Below, one piece after another: positions 17,446 to 26,020 of a stretch of 42,247 nt of DNA. The position numbers and the translations under genes are program-made. The notes under the pieces are model-generated. The model ran no database searches. It worked only from the letters and a program-made list of their open reading frames with translations, and was not told the origin of the DNA. Source of the DNA: an uncultured Pelagibacteraceae bacterium (GTDB lineage: Bacteria > Pseudomonadota > Alphaproteobacteria > Pelagibacterales > Pelagibacteraceae). The stretch's first letter is position 1. The number at the start of each line of letters is the position of its first letter. Location: positions 1 to 42,247 of the forward strand of contig CACFVE010000008.1 in assembly GCA_902569735.1 (NCBI GenBank), given 5' to 3'.

Positions 17446-18883
17446 ATCAGATAAACTAAGAGAAGAGTGTGGTATATTTGGTATATCCAATCATGAAGAT
17501 GCTTCGGCTTTGGTGGCTTTGGGTCTTCATGCCTTACAACATAGAGGCCAAGAAGGATGTGGAATAGTATCTTACGATGGAAAAAACTACCATTCAGAAA
17601 AAAGACAGGGTTTGGTTGGAGATAATTTTACTAAGAGCAATGTTATAAATAAACTGCCTGGTAAATTTGCCATAGGTCATAATCGATATTCTACAACTGG
17701 CGAAACTTCTTTAAGAAACATACAGCCATTTTTTGCCGATCTGCATATGGGCGGATTAAGTATTGCGCATAATGGCAACCTAACTAATGCATTAACTTTG
17801 AGAGAGTCCTTGGTCAAGGAAGGAGCCATTTTTAGAACTACGAGTGATACTGAAACAATTGTTCAACTAATTGCAAAATCAAAAAGAGATAAAATAGTAG
17901 ATAAGTTAATAGATGCACTGTTTCAAATACAAGGAGGTTATTCCTTAGTGATAATGACAAATAAAAAATTGATAGGAGTAAGAGACCCTTTTGGTATAAG
18001 ACCTTTAGTAGTAGGCAAATTAAAAGATTCATATATTCTAGCTTCAGAAACTTGTGCTTTAGACATTGTAGGTGCAAAATTTGTTAGAGAAGTAGAAAAT
18101 GGCGAAATTATTGTAATTGAGAATAATGAAATAAGTAACATTAAACCCTTTCCTAAACAAAAGGCAAGACCATGTATATTTGAATATATTTATTTTGCTA
18201 GACCTGACAGTATTATTCAAGGAAAGTGTGCTTATGAATATCGGAAAAATTTTGGTTTACAGTTAGCAAAAGAAACAGATATAGAAGCTGATATTGTTGT
18301 TCCAGTACCAGACTCAGGTGTCCCAGCGGCTTTAGGTTATGCGGAATACTCGAAAAAAAAATTTGAACTAGGATTAATACGAAATCATTATGTCGGTAGA
18401 ACATTTATTGAACCTTCTCAAAATATTAGAAGTTTAGGTGTTAAACTGAAATTGAGTCCAACTAAAAGTATTGTAAAAAATAAATCTATAATATTAATAG
18501 ATGACTCTTTAGTGAGAGGAACAACATGCTATAAAATTGTAAAGATGCTTTATGAGTCTGGAGCTAAAGAAGTTCATGTTAGAATTGCATGTCCAGAAAT
18601 AAAATTTCCTGATTTTTATGGGGTAGATATGCCAACTAAAGAAGAGCTGTTAGCTCATCAAAAAACTAATATAGAAATGTGTGAATATATAAAAGCTAAA
18701 TCACTAAAATTTTTAAGTTTAGATGGCCTTTATGAAGCTTTAGAAAAAGGTAAAAGAAATAATTCTTACCCACAATTTAGCGATCATTATTTTACAGGCG
18801 AGTACCCAATCAAGCCTTCTGATAATCTAGGAGAACTAAAAATAACACAATTATCATTATTAAGCGGAAAATCTAATAATTAG
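17432..18883 (+). CDS. purF: Amidophosphoribosyltransferase
   Basis: First committed enzyme of purine synthesis: PRPP and glutamine give phosphoribosylamine. The start is TTG and gives KKFKSDKLREECGIFGI. Cys13 is the catalytic nucleophile and becomes N-terminal after loss of a 12-residue propeptide. The Ntn-type glutaminase domain includes HRGQEG and HNGNL. The phosphoribosyltransferase domain has the PRPP loop IILIDDSLVRGTT (about 352-364). The C-terminal segment reads SDHYFTGEYP, where Fe-S-containing homologues carry a CxxC ligand pair, so the 4Fe-4S cluster is probably absent. It overlaps cvpA upstream, and its stop overlaps the bamB stop on the other strand. Confidence 0.95.
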   Translation: MKKFKSDKLREECGIFGISNHEDASALVALGLHALQHRGQEGCGIVSYDGKNYHSEKRQGLVGDNFTKSNVINKLPGKFAIGHNRYSTTGETSLRNIQPFFADLHMGGLSIAHNGNLTNALTLRESLVKEGAIFRTTSDTETIVQLIAKSKRDKIVDKLIDALFQIQGGYSLVIMTNKKLIGVRDPFGIRPLVVGKLKDSYILASETCALDIVGAKFVREVENGEIIVIENNEISNIKPFPKQKARPCIFEYIYFARPDSIIQGKCAYEYRKNFGLQLAKETDIEADIVVPVPDSGVPAALGYAEYSKKKFELGLIRNHYVGRTFIEPSQNIRSLGVKLKLSPTKSIVKNKSIILIDDSLVRGTTCYKIVKMLYESGAKEVHVRIACPEIKFPDFYGVDMPTKEELLAHQKTNIEMCEYIKAKSLKFLSLDGLYEALEKGKRNNSYPQFSDHYFTGEYPIKPSDNLGELKITQLSLLSGKSNN

Positions 18884-20205
18884 TTTAAAACTATCAATTT
18901 ATTATTTTTATTTAAAAATAAAATTGATTTATCAATAAATATTGGAAAAGTTCCTAATTTACTTTTAAGTTTTTCTATCTTTTCAATCTTTGCATTCTTA
19001 TTAAAAGCTATCAAATATGAATTATTTAAAAATATAAGTAAATTATTATTTGCTATTGATAATGATTTAATACTTACTGATTTAGTTTTAGTATCCAAAA
19101 AATTAGCAATTTCTTTAGCTATATTTAGAGAAAAATTTATTTTTCCAGTATCTATGTTTATGCAAACTAACAGATTGTCTTTAGTAATAATAAATAAATT
19201 ATTTCCGGAAAGCACTGGTTTAACAATTGATGTAATAGGTGATTTAAGAATGATTGAACCATTATTAAGATTCAATAAATATATATATGGATCAGTAGAA
19301 ACTATGACCTTGTCTTTAGAAATTATAATAGGATTCGAGAAAAACAAATTTGTTGGATTTAAATCAAGAGAGAGCTTAAAATTTGAAAACCAATTAATTT
19401 GAGAGTTTTGAATATTAATTGAATAAAGAGATCCAAATGTATTTAAGTAAAGTAAAACATCGCTACCTAAAGCTAAGGAATTAACAAAACCACTTTTAAT
19501 GGTTGTTTCTTCTGTAGGAATGAATTTTAATTGAGAACCATCAAATTTATTAAATATATAGAGTATATTATTTTGATCAGCTACTATAATTTTTTCTTCA
19601 AAGATTTTAATGTTAGATCTAAATGGTATCTTTAAATTTTTAGCCCATAATAATTTTTTATTTTTATAATTTAATGCATATAAATAACCTAGATTGTCTG
19701 AAGCATAAACGACATTTGCTTCTACTATTAAATTAAGATTTTTACGTATCTTTTTAAAATTTTTTTGATAAAAGTTGTACTTATAAGTTATTTCTTTTTT
19801 ATCTACTGAGTAAAAAATTATATTACCTCTATCGTCTGCGGCGATAACATTTTCACCATCAAATAAAATCTTATCTTTTATATTATATCTGCTTATTTTT
19901 TTACTTTTAAAGATTATTTCATTTAAATTTTCATATCCAAAATTATTTGAATTATTTGATCCTTGATAAAATTCGTCAGTCCATTTATTACTTTTTTTTA
20001 TTGAATCTAGTTTTAGATTTAAGTTTTTATTAGGAGCAATAATTTTATTAAAAGTTTTTTCTTTTGTATAAAGTGTCTCAAAATCCTTAAATCTATCTGT
20101 TTTTTTTAAATTTATTGTACTGCTGTTGTTCCAAATACCAGATTTGTTATCAAAAGAACAATGTGAAAATAAAATTATAGATATAAATATTATTATTTTT
20201 TTCAT
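18880..20205 (-). CDS. bamB: PQQ-like beta-propeller protein, probable BamB
   Basis: A 441-residue exported protein with repeated beta-propeller blades (for example VVYASDNLGYLYALNYKNKKLLW and NGSIILKSPI). These match the PQQ/Trp-docking repeats of BamB, the outer-membrane assembly lipoprotein that feeds substrates to BamA. The N-terminus is hydrophobic and ends LFSHC, with Cys16 as candidate lipidation site; His at position -1 is atypical for a lipobox. The gene upstream is YfgM-like, and the yfgM-bamB pair is conserved in proteobacteria. The usual third gene, der, does not follow; purF converges instead with a 4-bp overlap. Confidence 0.8.
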   Translation of the reverse strand: MKKIIIFISIILFSHCSFDNKSGIWNNSSTINLKKTDRFKDFETLYTKEKTFNKIIAPNKNLNLKLDSIKKSNKWTDEFYQGSNNSNNFGYENLNEIIFKSKKISRYNIKDKILFDGENVIAADDRGNIIFYSVDKKEITYKYNFYQKNFKKIRKNLNLIVEANVVYASDNLGYLYALNYKNKKLLWAKNLKIPFRSNIKIFEEKIIVADQNNILYIFNKFDGSQLKFIPTEETTIKSGFVNSLALGSDVLLYLNTFGSLYSINIQNSQINWFSNFKLSLDLNPTNLFFSNPIIISKDKVIVSTDPYIYLLNLNNGSIILKSPITSIVKPVLSGNNLFIITKDNLLVCINIDTGKINFSLNIAKEIANFLDTKTKSVSIKSLSIANNNLLIFLNNSYLIAFNKNAKIEKIEKLKSKLGTFPIFIDKSILFLNKNNKLIVLN

Positions 20206-20241
20206 GCATTTTTTGTTTTGATAATATCTATATCTATTATT

Positions 20242-20745
20242 TTAAAACTTTGAAATTTCAGATGCAGTTTCCTTCCAAATTGAATTATCGGAAATAATTT
20301 CATTAAGTAATTTTTTTCCCTCAACATCTTTAGATATCTTTATTAAATATAAAGCTTTTTTTAATTTAACCAAGTTCTTTTGCTCTTTATCTATTTTTGT
20401 ATTTTCAACAATATCAAAAAGTTTTAAAACTTCTTCGTTATTTTTTTCAAGATCGTTATCTATAATATTGTTTAAAGCCAATAATGAATAAAATTTGTTT
20501 TTACTAATTATAATTTCCTCATAAATATTTTTTGATTCTTCTTTTTTGTCAAGTGAAAGGTATATTCCTGCTTGAACAAATTTTTCTGAAATTTTTTCAT
20601 TTTTTGACTTTTGATAATAGTTAAGATAATTGACTCCAATCACAATAAATATTGTTAAAGTTAAAATCGTTAAAAGAATATTTTTATTTTTTTTAACAGA
20701 ATTTTCTACTCTTTCAAAAAAATCTATTTTTTCTTCATTTTCCAT
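20242..20745 (-). CDS. YfgM-like membrane-anchored TPR protein
   Basis: A 167-residue protein with an acidic cytoplasmic N-terminus, one membrane helix (about residues 21-44, KNILLTILTLTIFIVIGVNY) and a helical periplasmic domain with TPR-like A/B helices (about 55-165). This is the layout of YfgM, which helps periplasmic folding alongside the Sec translocon and BamB. Position directly upstream of bamB supports the assignment; sequence similarity alone would be weak. It overlaps the end of panB by 11 bp. Confidence 0.68.
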   Translation of the reverse strand: MENEEKIDFFERVENSVKKNKNILLTILTLTIFIVIGVNYLNYYQKSKNEKISEKFVQAGIYLSLDKKEESKNIYEEIIISKNKFYSLLALNNIIDNDLEKNNEEVLKLFDIVENTKIDKEQKNLVKLKKALYLIKISKDVEGKKLLNEIISDNSIWKETASEISKF

Positions 20746-21517
20746 ATAAAAAGTTTTTTTTGTTTGGAAATACTTTCGTTTTTATTTCTTTACTATATTT
20801 TTTTACAGCTTTTTCAATTATTGTATTTAGATTAGCGTATCTTTTAACAAACTTTGGATAAAATCCACTTAATCCAAGAATATCATCAGTTACTAAAATT
20901 TGTCCATCGCAATACGAAGAAGACCCTATTCCTATAGTTGGAATTTTTAATTTATTTGTAATTTCCTTTGCTACACTAGGGGTTACACATTCTAAAACTA
21001 TAGAAAAAGCTCCAGCTTTTTCAATTGATATTGACTCTCTAATTAATCTTCTAGCTTCCTTTTGCTTTTTACCTTCAACTTTAAATCTACTTTTAAATTG
21101 GGGAGTATATCCTATATGACCCATTACAGGTATTTTAGCTTTTCTTATTTCTTTTATAATTTTGAAATTTTTATTGTTACTTTCTATTTTCACAGCATCA
21201 CACTTTGTTTTTTTGAAAATTAATTTTGCATTTTTTTTTGCTTGGATAGGATTTTTGTAGGAACCTTTTGGCATATCAACAACTAGTAATGATTTTTTAA
21301 TTCCTTTTCTGACACTAATGCTGTGCTGAATAATAGTATTAAGTGAAATTTTATGAGTATTTTTCATTCCATATAAAACATTTGCCATTGAGTCTCCTAC
21401 TAAAGTCATATCACAGTATTTATCTATAATTTGAGCAATATTTTTTGAATATGCGGTTAAGCTTACAATTTTTATTTTATTTTTTTTTGCTAAAATTTTT
21501 TTTATTTTTTGAGACAT
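20735..21517 (-). CDS. panB: 3-methyl-2-oxobutanoate hydroxymethyltransferase
   Basis: Makes ketopantoate from 2-oxoisovalerate and methylenetetrahydrofolate, the first step towards pantothenate and coenzyme A. The 260 residues carry the family motifs MTLVGDSMANVLYGM (metal-binding Asp), VVDMPKGSY, PVMGHIGYTPQ and IPTIGIGSSSYCDGQILV. The ATG shares one base with the guaA stop (TAATG). panC is not adjacent, so completeness of the pathway cannot be judged here. Confidence 0.95.
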   Translation of the reverse strand: MSQKIKKILAKKNKIKIVSLTAYSKNIAQIIDKYCDMTLVGDSMANVLYGMKNTHKISLNTIIQHSISVRKGIKKSLLVVDMPKGSYKNPIQAKKNAKLIFKKTKCDAVKIESNNKNFKIIKEIRKAKIPVMGHIGYTPQFKSRFKVEGKKQKEARRLIRESISIEKAGAFSIVLECVTPSVAKEITNKLKIPTIGIGSSSYCDGQILVTDDILGLSGFYPKFVKRYANLNTIIEKAVKKYSKEIKTKVFPNKKNFLYGK

Positions 21518-23079
21518 TATTCCAACTCAATAGTGCTAGGTGGTTTTGAGGTTATATCATACACTACTCTATTAATGCCAGGTACTCCATTTACAATTTT
21601 ATTTGAAATTTTATCCAAAAAATCCTTTGGAAAGCTAAAATAATCTGCTGTCATACCATCTTCGGAAACAACTGCTCTTAACAAACAAGTGTATTCATAA
21701 GTTCTTGAGTCTCCCATTACACCCACCGTTTTCATGGGTAATAAACCTGCATAAGCTTGCCAAATCTTATTGTAAAGTTTTTGCTTAATTAATTCATTTA
21801 TATAAATGTGGTCTGCTTCTTGTAAGATTTTTATTTTTTGAGAGGTAATATTGCCTATTATTCTAATTGCTAATCCAGGACCTGGAAAAGGATGCTTGTT
21901 TCTTATGCTATCTTTTAATCCTATGGATTTCCCTAAAACTCTTACTTCATCTTTAAAAAATTCTTTTAAAGGTTCTATTAACTTCAAATTCATCTTTTTA
22001 GGCAATCCTCCAACATTGTGATGTGATTTGATTTTAGATGATTGACTTCCTGTAGCTGATCTACTTTCTATAATATCAGGATAAAGAGTTCCTTGTGCAA
22101 GATATTTGATGGATTTAAACTTTTTGGACTCTTTTTCAAAAATTTTGATAAATAAATTTCCTATAATTTTTCTTTTCTTCTCTGGATTATAAATATTTTT
22201 AAGTTTTTTCAAATATAATTTTGATGCGTCGATCAATTTTACATTTAGCTTATATTTGTTTTTAAATATATTATAAGAATCTTTAAATTCATTCTTTCTC
22301 ATCAATCCTGTATCTACCATTATACAAATAAGATTTTTTTTAATAGCTTTATTGATTAGTAAAGCGACCACACTGCTATCTACACCGCCTGATAATGCAC
22401 AAATTACCTTATCATTTTTAACAGTTTTTCTTATATCATCAATCAATCTATTTGCTTCGGAAGATACTTGCCATTTTTTTTTAATTTTACAGATAGAAAA
22501 TAAAAAATTTTTAAAAATTTCTTTTCCATTTTCAGTATGCGTCACTTCTGGATGAAATTGTACTCCATATATTTTAACTTTAGAATTTTCTATAATTGTT
22601 AACTTTGAGTCTTTTGTTGATGCTATTACTTTAAACCCATTAGGTAATTTAGTTACTGCATCTTGGTGGCTCATCCAAACAGATTTGTTCTTGGTATTAA
22701 AAAAATTTTTGATAAGTAGAGACTTTCTCTTTTTATGAAGAATGGCTCTTCCAAATTCTCTTTTTTTTCTTAAAGATTTAATTGAACCTCCAAACAATTT
22801 TGCTATTAACTGAAGACCATAGCATATTCCAAGAATGGGTATTTTTTTCGAAAATATTTCTTTTGGAATTTTTAAATATTTTTTCTTTATTACAGTTGAA
22901 GGACCTCCCGATAAAACTATTCCTTTTATTTGTTTATAATCTTTAATTTTATAAAGATCGTTAATTGTTAAAATTTCTGAATAAACCCTTAAATCCCTTA
23001 TTCTTCTTGCAATAAGTTTTGTAACTTGTGAACCAAAATCAATAATTATAATTTTTTCCTTCTGATCTTGGAGTCCCAT
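21517..23079 (-). CDS. guaA: GMP synthase (glutamine-hydrolysing)
   Basis: Converts XMP, ATP and glutamine to GMP. The class I glutaminase domain has Cys86 in GICYGLQ and the His/Glu pair in [13 protein letters not shown]. The ATP pyrophosphatase domain has SGGVDSS near residue 230. The dimerisation domain ends with the C-terminal KPPSTIELE. Length (520 residues) is normal. It lies downstream of guaB with one small TPR gene between, and its ATG directly abuts the repaired stop of that gene. Confidence 0.97.
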   Translation of the reverse strand: MGLQDQKEKIIIIDFGSQVTKLIARRIRDLRVYSEILTINDLYKIKDYKQIKGIVLSGGPSTVIKKKYLKIPKEIFSKKIPILGICYGLQLIAKLFGGSIKSLRKKREFGRAILHKKRKSLLIKNFFNTKNKSVWMSHQDAVTKLPNGFKVIASTKDSKLTIIENSKVKIYGVQFHPEVTHTENGKEIFKNFLFSICKIKKKWQVSSEANRLIDDIRKTVKNDKVICALSGGVDSSVVALLINKAIKKNLICIMVDTGLMRKNEFKDSYNIFKNKYKLNVKLIDASKLYLKKLKNIYNPEKKRKIIGNLFIKIFEKESKKFKSIKYLAQGTLYPDIIESRSATGSQSSKIKSHHNVGGLPKKMNLKLIEPLKEFFKDEVRVLGKSIGLKDSIRNKHPFPGPGLAIRIIGNITSQKIKILQEADHIYINELIKQKLYNKIWQAYAGLLPMKTVGVMGDSRTYEYTCLLRAVVSEDGMTADYFSFPKDFLDKISNKIVNGVPGINRVVYDITSKPPSTIELE

Positions 23080-23497
23080 TTATTTCTTGAGAGATTTTTC
23101 TATTTCAATTTTAAGAGTATTGCTTTTCTGACAATAGTCTTTACAAAAAAATGAGTAGTTTTTCTATTAATTTTTTACTTCCATCAAAATCCGATTCTTT
23201 TAATTTAAGTTGTGCTAAATTATATGTAGCTTCTTCATTTGTTGGATTAAGTAGTATAACTGTATTTAAATTTTTTTCTTCTAATTCTGTTTTTTCTTGT
23301 TTATTAAATATTTTTGAAAGATAAAGATAAGATTTTTCATTTTTTGGATTAAAAACTATATCTTGCTCGAATTTAAATTTCGCCTTATCAAGTTCTTTTT
23401 TTTCATAAAATGTTAATCCTTCATTAAAATAATTGGGGCCTGCTTGAAGGTTGTTAAAAAACAAAAATACAAAAAAAATAATTTGTAGTAATCTCAT
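23080..23497 (-). CDS. Exported TPR protein between guaB and guaA, frameshifted near its end
   Basis: I do not recognise a named family. There is a signal peptide (about residues 1-19, ending NLQAGP). At least two tetratricopeptide-like repeats follow (YFNEGLTFYEKKELDKAKFKF and EATYNLAQLKLKESDFDGSKK). As sequenced it stops at 23141 after 118 residues. Deleting one base from the 7-base run at 23145-23151 extends it with FCKDYCQKSNTLKIEIEKSLKK. The new stop is then immediately before the guaA ATG with no gap, and the product is 138 residues. The exact fit and the CxxxC tail suggest the longer form is the true gene. It is probably periplasmic, co-transcribed with guaB and guaA. Confidence 0.72.
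23145..23151 (-). other. Frameshift site in the guaB-guaA intervening TPR gene
   Basis: Seven A on the plus strand (seven T in the sense strand). With seven, the frame reads ATT TTT TTG TAA and ends. With six it reads ATT TTT TGT AAA GAC TAT TGT and stays open to 23080. It is the same kind of lesion as the fabD one: one extra base in a 7-mer. Confidence 0.7.
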
Positions 23498-23499
23498 TG

Positions 23500-24582
23500 T
23501 TATAATTTAAAATTTAAAGTTGGCTCCATCATTTCTACACTATGTACCATGCTTTCGTAAAATCCAGCCTTTGTTATTTTAATGAATTTTGCATTTTTTT
23601 TAATATCTTTGAGCTTATTTGCTCCAACATATCCCATAGAAGATCTTAATCCTCCCTTCAATTGATATATAATTTTAGAGACATTTCCTTTGTATTCTAC
23701 TCTACCATCAACTCCCTCCGGAACAAATTTTGATTTATCTTTATAATTTTTTTGAAAATATCTATTAGATGATCCTGCTGACATAGCTCCAATTGATCCC
23801 ATTCCTCTGTACTTTTTATAAAATTTATTTTTAATTTTAAATTTTTTTCCTGGACTTTCCTCTGTTCCAGCAAATATAGATCCCATCATAATGGCATCAG
23901 CTCCTGCAGCTATAGCTTTGGCTATGTCTCCTGAGAATTTTATACCTCCATCAGAAATTATTTTTGTCTTTTTTCCTTTTAAAGCTTTATAAACTTCCAT
24001 TATTGCAGAAATTTGTGGAACTCCTATGCCTGCTACCATTCTCGTAGTGCAGATAGATCCCGGTCCAATTCCAACTTTAATAATATCAGCCCCAGAATTA
24101 TATAATCTCTTTGCTGCCTCAGCGGTAGCAATATTGCCTACACAAACTGGTATTTTATTATTTTTTCTTACCTTAGATAAAATATTTAAAACTTTTTTGC
24201 TATGACCATGAGCAGTATCAATTACAATTAAATCTACACCGCTGTCTACAAGAGATTTTGCTCTTTTTAAATCATCTGTGCTTGTTCCAATAGCAGCGCC
24301 AACAAACAAGTTTTTATTTTTAACTTTTCCTACCTCATTGCTTTGTCTTTTTATATCTAAATTTCTATGTATAATTCCTATTCCCCCAGATTTAGCGAGT
24401 GCTATGGCCATTGAAGATTCTGTAACGGTATCCATCGCAGAAGATAAGAACGGAGTTTTTAGTTTTATATTTTCAGTTAGATTTAACGAAATATCTGTTT
24501 CGGATGGTAAAATTTTTGAAAAGCGCGGAAGTAGTAATACATCATCAAAAGTTAATGCTTCTTTTATTGCTTCCATATACAC
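23500..24582 (-). CDS. guaB: IMP dehydrogenase lacking CBS domains
   Basis: Oxidises IMP to XMP with NAD, the rate-limiting step to GMP. Only 360 residues instead of about 490. After [13 protein letters not shown] (about 70-82) the sequence goes straight to [11 protein letters not shown] (about 89-99), so the regulatory CBS pair is missing while the TIM barrel is intact. Catalytic Cys176 lies in [18 protein letters not shown]. The flap [15 protein letters not shown] and the [11 protein letters not shown] and [11 protein letters not shown] segments are those of IMP dehydrogenase. GMP reductase, which is naturally CBS-less, has a different sequence after CTTR. Position upstream of guaA supports the call. 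Confidence 0.93.
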   Translation of the reverse strand: MYMEAIKEALTFDDVLLLPRFSKILPSETDISLNLTENIKLKTPFLSSAMDTVTESSMAIALAKSGGIGIIHRNLDIKRQSNEVGKVKNKNLFVGAAIGTSTDDLKRAKSLVDSGVDLIVIDTAHGHSKKVLNILSKVRKNNKIPVCVGNIATAEAAKRLYNSGADIIKVGIGPGSICTTRMVAGIGVPQISAIMEVYKALKGKKTKIISDGGIKFSGDIAKAIAAGADAIMMGSIFAGTEESPGKKFKIKNKFYKKYRGMGSIGAMSAGSSNRYFQKNYKDKSKFVPEGVDGRVEYKGNVSKIIYQLKGGLRSSMGYVGANKLKDIKKNAKFIKITKAGFYESMVHSVEMMEPTLNFKL

Positions 24583-24602
24583 TTATATACAATTTTTAAA
24601 AA

Positions 24603-25229
24603 TTATAAAGTCCTTAATGTCACACAATGTAAATAAGTTTCTTTTGATTCGTTTCTACTAGCCTCAGGTTTAAAAAATTCTACTTTTTTAAACCTAGATT
24701 TTGCTAATTTTTTAACGTCTAGAAAGTCATCCCCCATAAATAATTTTGATACTAAGACCCCATTTGGCTTTAGAATTTTTGATGAAAACTCAATAACTTC
24801 AGCACATAAATGATTTGTTCGAATACAATCTAAAGATTTGTTTCCCGTTGTATTAGCTGCCATGTCCGAAATAACTACGTCCAATTTATCTTTAAAAAAA
24901 TTAAATATTTTTTCTTTTGTGTTTTGTTCAAGAAAATCACATTGCAAAAATGAAACATTTTTTAGTTTATCCATCTTTTTTGTATCTAACGATAATATTT
25001 TACCAGTTCTAATAATTTTACTAGTAACTTGAGCCCATCCTCCAGGGTAAGCTCCTATATCTAATAATTTAGTATTATTTTTAATAAATTTATACTTATT
25101 GTTTAATTCAATTAATTTGAATGCAGACCGCGAGCGGAAACCTAAAGTTTTCGATTTTTTAAAAAATTGATCTCTGTGTTGTTTAATCTTCCAGCTATTA
25201 CTTTTTTTTTTCTTTTTTGATTTTTTCAT
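24603..25229 (-). CDS. rlmE: 23S rRNA 2'-O-ribose methyltransferase (FtsJ/RrmJ)
   Basis: SAM-dependent methyltransferase acting on a uridine in the 23S A-loop. The 208 residues include a lysine-rich N-terminus, FRSRSAFKLIELN (first catalytic Lys), the SAM site LLDIGAYPGGWAQV, the catalytic Asp in VVISDMAANTTGN and Lys in LVSKLFMGDD. Its ATG shares one base with the pssA stop. Confidence 0.93.
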   Translation of the reverse strand: MKKSKKKKKSNSWKIKQHRDQFFKKSKTLGFRSRSAFKLIELNNKYKFIKNNTKLLDIGAYPGGWAQVTSKIIRTGKILSLDTKKMDKLKNVSFLQCDFLEQNTKEKIFNFFKDKLDVVISDMAANTTGNKSLDCIRTNHLCAEVIEFSSKILKPNGVLVSKLFMGDDFLDVKKLAKSRFKKVEFFKPEASRNESKETYLHCVTLRTL

Positions 25230-26020
25230 TATAAAACATCTTCATGCTCATCTTCTGATGTTTCTAAAGTCTCTTTTCTATTTCTGTTTTTATACATAAT
25301 AAAACTAATAGGAATTGAAATTAAATAAGCTAGGCCAAAAATTAAAAGTGTTTGAAATGTATAATACAATAAAGAAATAAAAATTGTTCCAATTCCTAAT
25401 AAAATAAAGGCTGTTGCTTTTGGAGAAATAGATATTTTTTTTAAAGATAGTGTTGGAACTTTGCTTACTAATAAAATAGCAATTAAAATTGCAAAATATG
25501 GTGTTAAGATTTTGATATCAAATTTAAAATTTAAATCTGCAAGTTCAAAAATCAATGGCATCAAAATAAGTATGCCTCCTGCAGGAGCAGGAACTCCTTC
25601 AAAATAATTACTTTTCCAAATATGCTTGCTATCGATTTTAGTTAAATTAAATCTTGCTAATCTTAAAACACAGCAGACCGAATAAATTAATGTAATTGCC
25701 CAACCTAATTTTCCATAATTGTTTAATTCCCAAAAATATAAAATAAAAATAGGAGCTATTCCAAAGCTTACAAAATCTGTTAATGAATCCAGCTCTTTTC
25801 CAAATTCTGATGTTCCTTTTATTAAACGAGCTATTCTTCCATCCAATGCATCAAGTATAGCGGCAAATAAAATAAAAATTACAGCTAAACTATAATTTCC
25901 ATCAATTGAAAATTTTATTGAACTAATCCCAAGACATACTCCTCCTAAAGTTAATATATTAGGAAGTAAGTATCTAGTTTTTTTTGATGAAACTAATTTA
26001 AATTTTTTATTCTCTTGCAT
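25229..26020 (-). CDS. pssA: CDP-diacylglycerol-serine O-phosphatidyltransferase
   Basis: Membrane enzyme joining CDP-diacylglycerol and serine to phosphatidylserine. The 263 residues have several hydrophobic helices and the CDP-alcohol phosphatidyltransferase signature DALDGRIARLIKGTSEFGKELDSLTD (in three stretches: DALDGRIAR, GTSEFGKE, LDSLTD). The C-terminus is charged and acidic. It directly follows psd with a TAATG overlap, so phosphatidylserine made here is decarboxylated by its operon partner. Confidence 0.94.
   Translation of the reverse strand: MQENKKFKLVSSKKTRYLLPNILTLGGVCLGISSIKFSIDGNYSLAVIFILFAAILDALDGRIARLIKGTSEFGKELDSLTDFVSFGIAPIFILYFWELNNYGKLGWAITLIYSVCCVLRLARFNLTKIDSKHIWKSNYFEGVPAPAGGILILMPLIFELADLNFKFDIKILTPYFAILIAILLVSKVPTLSLKKISISPKATAFILLGIGTIFISLLYYTFQTLLIFGLAYLISIPISFIMYKNRNRKETLETSEDEHEDVL

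Noticed and set aside
23500-24582. GMP reductase instead of IMP dehydrogenase
   Set aside because: The short length fits, but the [13 protein letters not shown] segment, the active-site flap and the [11 protein letters not shown] stretch are those of IMP dehydrogenase.
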